A DNA stretch of 64,000 bases from Clostridium fallax (GTDB lineage: Bacteria > Bacillota > Clostridia > Clostridiales > Clostridiaceae): positions 1 to 64,000 of the forward strand of contig NZ_FQVM01000007.1 in assembly GCF_900129365.1 (NCBI RefSeq). Reading direction: 5' to 3'. The notes below the pieces were generated by a model that was given only the letters and a program-made list of their open reading frames with translations, had not been told where the DNA came from and did not search any database. Positions 61,751 to 64,000 of this stretch are shown one piece after another (position 1 is the first letter of the stretch; each line of letters begins with the position of its first letter). The position numbers and the translations under genes were made by a program.

Positions 61751-61860
61751 AATACATTCCTCCTATTTTATTATTTAATAAGCACAAATAAATTTTTATT
61801 ATCTTTGTACTTTATAATACACCTTTACAAATTAATATTTTAAATAAAATTTTATTGACT

Positions 61861-64000
61861 TTAGTATTTAGGTTTAAATGTTTTTAATCTTAAAGCATTT
61901 AAAAGCACTGATACAGAACTAAAGCTCATAGCTAAGGCTGCTATCATAGGATTTAATAAAGGACCACCAAAAATATGCAAAGCCCCCATGGCAACTGGTA
62001 TTCCTAAAGAATTATATCCAAAAGCCCAAAATAAATTTTCCTTAATATTTTTTATAGTTTGCTTGCTTAACTGAATAGCACCAATTACATCCATAATATC
62101 ACTTTTCATAAGAACTATATCAGCAGATTCTATAGCTACATCTGTTCCTGATCCTATAGCAATCCCAATATCTGCAATAGCAAGAGCAGGAGCATCATTT
62201 ATTCCATCACCAACCATAGCTACTTTTTTCCCATCACTTTGTAATTCTTTAACTTTATTTGCCTTATCCTCTGGTAAAACTTCTGAAATTACCTTATCAA
62301 TTCCAACTTGTCTTCCAATAGCATTAGCAGTATTTTTATTATCTCCTGTAAGCATTACAACTTCTATTCCCATTTTATGAAGATTTTCTACAGCTTTTTT
62401 ACTATTTTCTTTAACTGTGTCTGCAACAGCTATTATTCCCATTACTTCATTTTGAGAAGCCATAAACATAGGAGTCTTACCTTCATTAGCTAACTTTTCA
62501 GTTTCTTCTTCTAAATTCCCTAAAATTATATTTTTTTCTTCTAAAAACTTTTTATTTCCCAGGAAAATTTTCTTTGAATCTATTATTACTTCTATTCCCT
62601 TACCTGGAATAGCTTTAAAATTTTCTAAGTTTTTTAATTCTAAGTTTTTATCTAAAGCTTCTTTTACTATAGCCTCACCTAATGGATGTTCAGATCCTTT
62701 TTCTGCTGAAGCTGCTAAAATTAACATTTCTTCTTTTGATATATTATTAGATATAATATCTGTAACTTTTGGCTTTCCTTCTGTAATAGTTCCAGTCTTA
62801 TCAAAGACAACAGTATTTAAACTATGTGTATTTTCTAACGCTTCTCCACTTTTTATTAAAATACCATTTTCTGCACCCTTACCTGTACCAACCATTATTG
62901 CTGTTGGTGTAGCTAATCCTAAAGCACAAGGACAAGCTATTACTAAAACAGATATAAAAATTGTTAATGAAAATACTGTTCCCTCTCCTTTTATATACCA
63001 AGCTAAACTTGAAATTACAGCTAATGTTATAACTACTGGTACAAAGTATCCTGAAATAATATCTGCCATTTTAGCAATAGGAGCCTTAGATCCTTGAGCT
63101 TCCTCTACTAATTTAACTATTTGAGATATAACAGTATCTTTTCCTACTTTGGTAGTTCTATATTTTATCACTCCATTTTTATTAATACTTGCTCCAAATA
63201 CATTATCTCCAATACTTTTTTCTAATGGTATGCTTTCACCAGTTAACATACTTTCATCTATAGATGTATTCCCTTCTACAACTACTCCATCTACAGGAAG
63301 TCTTTCACCTGGTTTTACTAATATTATATCTCCAACCTCAACTTCATCTATATCTAAAATCTGTTCTTTGCCATCCTTCATAACAGTAGCTGTTTTTGGG
63401 GATAATCCCATAAGCTTTTTGATAGCTTCTGATGTTCTACCTTTTGTAAGTGTTTCTAAATATTTTCCTAAGGTTATAAGTGTTAGTATTGTAGCACCAG
63501 ACTCAAAATATAATTTCATTGCATAGTTAGTATCACCTTTTATTATGTTATATATTGCAAATACCCCATAAAGATATGCAGCCCATGTACCTATAGATAT
63601 TAAAGAATCCATATTAGGACTTCTCATCACTAGGCTTTTAAATCCAACTACAAAAAACTTTCTCCCAATAAACATAACTATTGATGTTAAAACTAATTGA
63701 CTAAGAGCAAAATTCAATGGATTTATATGAGGATCTATTATACTTGGCAACTTTAATCCAACCATATGCCCCATAGAAATTATTAAAAGCGGTATAGTAA
63801 AAACTATAGATAAAATCAATCTTTTTTTCATATTCTTTATTTCTTGCTCTTTTTTCTTTTGATGTTCATCTTCCTTTTCTTCTTCTATAAGTTTAAAACC
63901 AGCTCTTTCAACTGCTTTTTTAATTTCTCCTAATCTTACTTCATTATTATCATAAGAAAGAGCTAATGTTTCTGCTGAAAGATTAACTATAGCACTTAAA
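61861..64000 (-). CDS. copA: Copper-exporting P1B-type ATPase CopA, 5' end outside window
   Basis: The visible 713 residues run from inside an N-terminal HMA domain (EIKKAVERAGFKLI at the right edge) through the membrane region to the stop at 61861. Conserved motifs are TGES, CPCALGLATPTA, DKTGTIT, EHPLGEA and MVGDGINDAPALA. The CPC metal site marks Cu(I) export. A Met at 63831 is internal: the frame is open and homologous from there to the window end. At least one HMA domain is missing from view. Confidence 0.95.
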   Translation of the reverse strand, partial: LSAIVNLSAETLALSYDNNEVRLGEIKKAVERAGFKLIEEEKEDEHQKKKEQEIKNMKKRLILSIVFTIPLLIISMGHMVGLKLPSIIDPHINPLNFALSQLVLTSIVMFIGRKFFVVGFKSLVMRSPNMDSLISIGTWAAYLYGVFAIYNIIKGDTNYAMKLYFESGATILTLITLGKYLETLTKGRTSEAIKKLMGLSPKTATVMKDGKEQILDIDEVEVGDIILVKPGERLPVDGVVVEGNTSIDESMLTGESIPLEKSIGDNVFGASINKNGVIKYRTTKVGKDTVISQIVKLVEEAQGSKAPIAKMADIISGYFVPVVITLAVISSLAWYIKGEGTVFSLTIFISVLVIACPCALGLATPTAIMVGTGKGAENGILIKSGEALENTHSLNTVVFDKTGTITEGKPKVTDIISNNISKEEMLILAASAEKGSEHPLGEAIVKEALDKNLELKNLENFKAIPGKGIEVIIDSKKIFLGNKKFLEEKNIILGNLEEETEKLANEGKTPMFMASQNEVMGIIAVADTVKENSKKAVENLHKMGIEVVMLTGDNKNTANAIGRQVGIDKVISEVLPEDKANKVKELQSDGKKVAMVGDGINDAPALAIADIGIAIGSGTDVAIESADIVLMKSDIMDVIGAIQLSKQTIKNIKENLFWAFGYNSLGIPVAMGALHIFGGPLLNPMIAALAMSFSSVSVLLNALRLKTFKPKY

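Noticed and set aside
63149..63526. 125-residue plus-strand ORF opposite copA
   Set aside because: It is an antisense shadow of the ATPase gene; Ser/Pro/Ile-rich composition is typical of such shadows.
1..64000. CRISPR arrays, prophage, rRNA or tRNA genes
   Set aside because: No regularly spaced repeats, phage structural genes or tRNA-like sequences were noticed on reading; a formal search was not possible.

Overview
The window is very AT-rich, with short intergenic gaps, AGGAGG-type ribosome binding sites and long AT hairpin terminators. The gene content is that of an anaerobic, spore-forming low-GC Firmicute: an [FeFe]-hydrogenase, a SpoIVFB-type sporulation protease, selenocysteine machinery, and a Min plus MreBCD/RodA/PBP2 cell-shape cluster. 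Clostridium sensu stricto (C. perfringens and relatives) is the best guess, but the species cannot be fixed from sequence alone. Most genes lie on the minus strand.

Bases 1-10,000 hold a ten-gene minus-strand operon, with a GntR/UTRA regulator just upstream (10,319-11,047). It encodes a BMP-family lipoprotein, a two-domain ABC ATPase and two permeases (a nucleoside-type importer). These are followed by an isochorismatase-like hydrolase, a PfkB kinase, a nucleoside phosphorylase, a BtpA-like TIM barrel, an iron alcohol dehydrogenase and a TrpA-like protein without any TrpB. It looks like uptake and complete breakdown of an unknown nucleoside and is the best candidate for an undescribed pathway. 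Bases 11,050-15,060 contain decayed transposase remnants flanking a large fusion protein: [FeFe]-hydrogenase, rubredoxin, rubrerythrin, rubredoxin. A perfect Shine-Dalgarno sequence and ATG lie inside its fusion joint.

Bases 15,000-24,000 hold an rRNA methyltransferase, an RDD membrane protein, a ClC antiporter and the selD-selA-selB operon. SelD is itself a selenoprotein, with UGA at codon 15, so a plain ORF call truncates it. Bases 24,000-38,800 are housekeeping: comEA, a D,D-carboxypeptidase, a pseudouridine synthase, an LCP protein, yqeK, nadD, yhbY, obg, rpmA-prp-rplU with an L21 leader, RNase G, a split radical-SAM pair, and spoIVFB with a very short SpoIVFA-like partner. Bases 39,000-49,500 hold mgsA and the division and shape genes rodA, minE-minD-minC, mrdA, mreD-mreC-mreB, radC and maf.

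Bases 49,900-58,960 hold a SPOR protein, a TVP38 protein, a 58-residue winged-helix protein, pepD, pyk, pepF, a TPR protein and an S1-domain protein. Bases 59,280-61,410 form a plus-strand envelope-stress module with a clear promoter: a secreted Ser/Gly-rich membrane protein that appears to start at an ATT codon, PspA, and a Cys-rich protein of unknown function. The window ends with copZ and the 3' part of copA. Many starts given here are internal to the longest open frame and were chosen by ribosome binding site.
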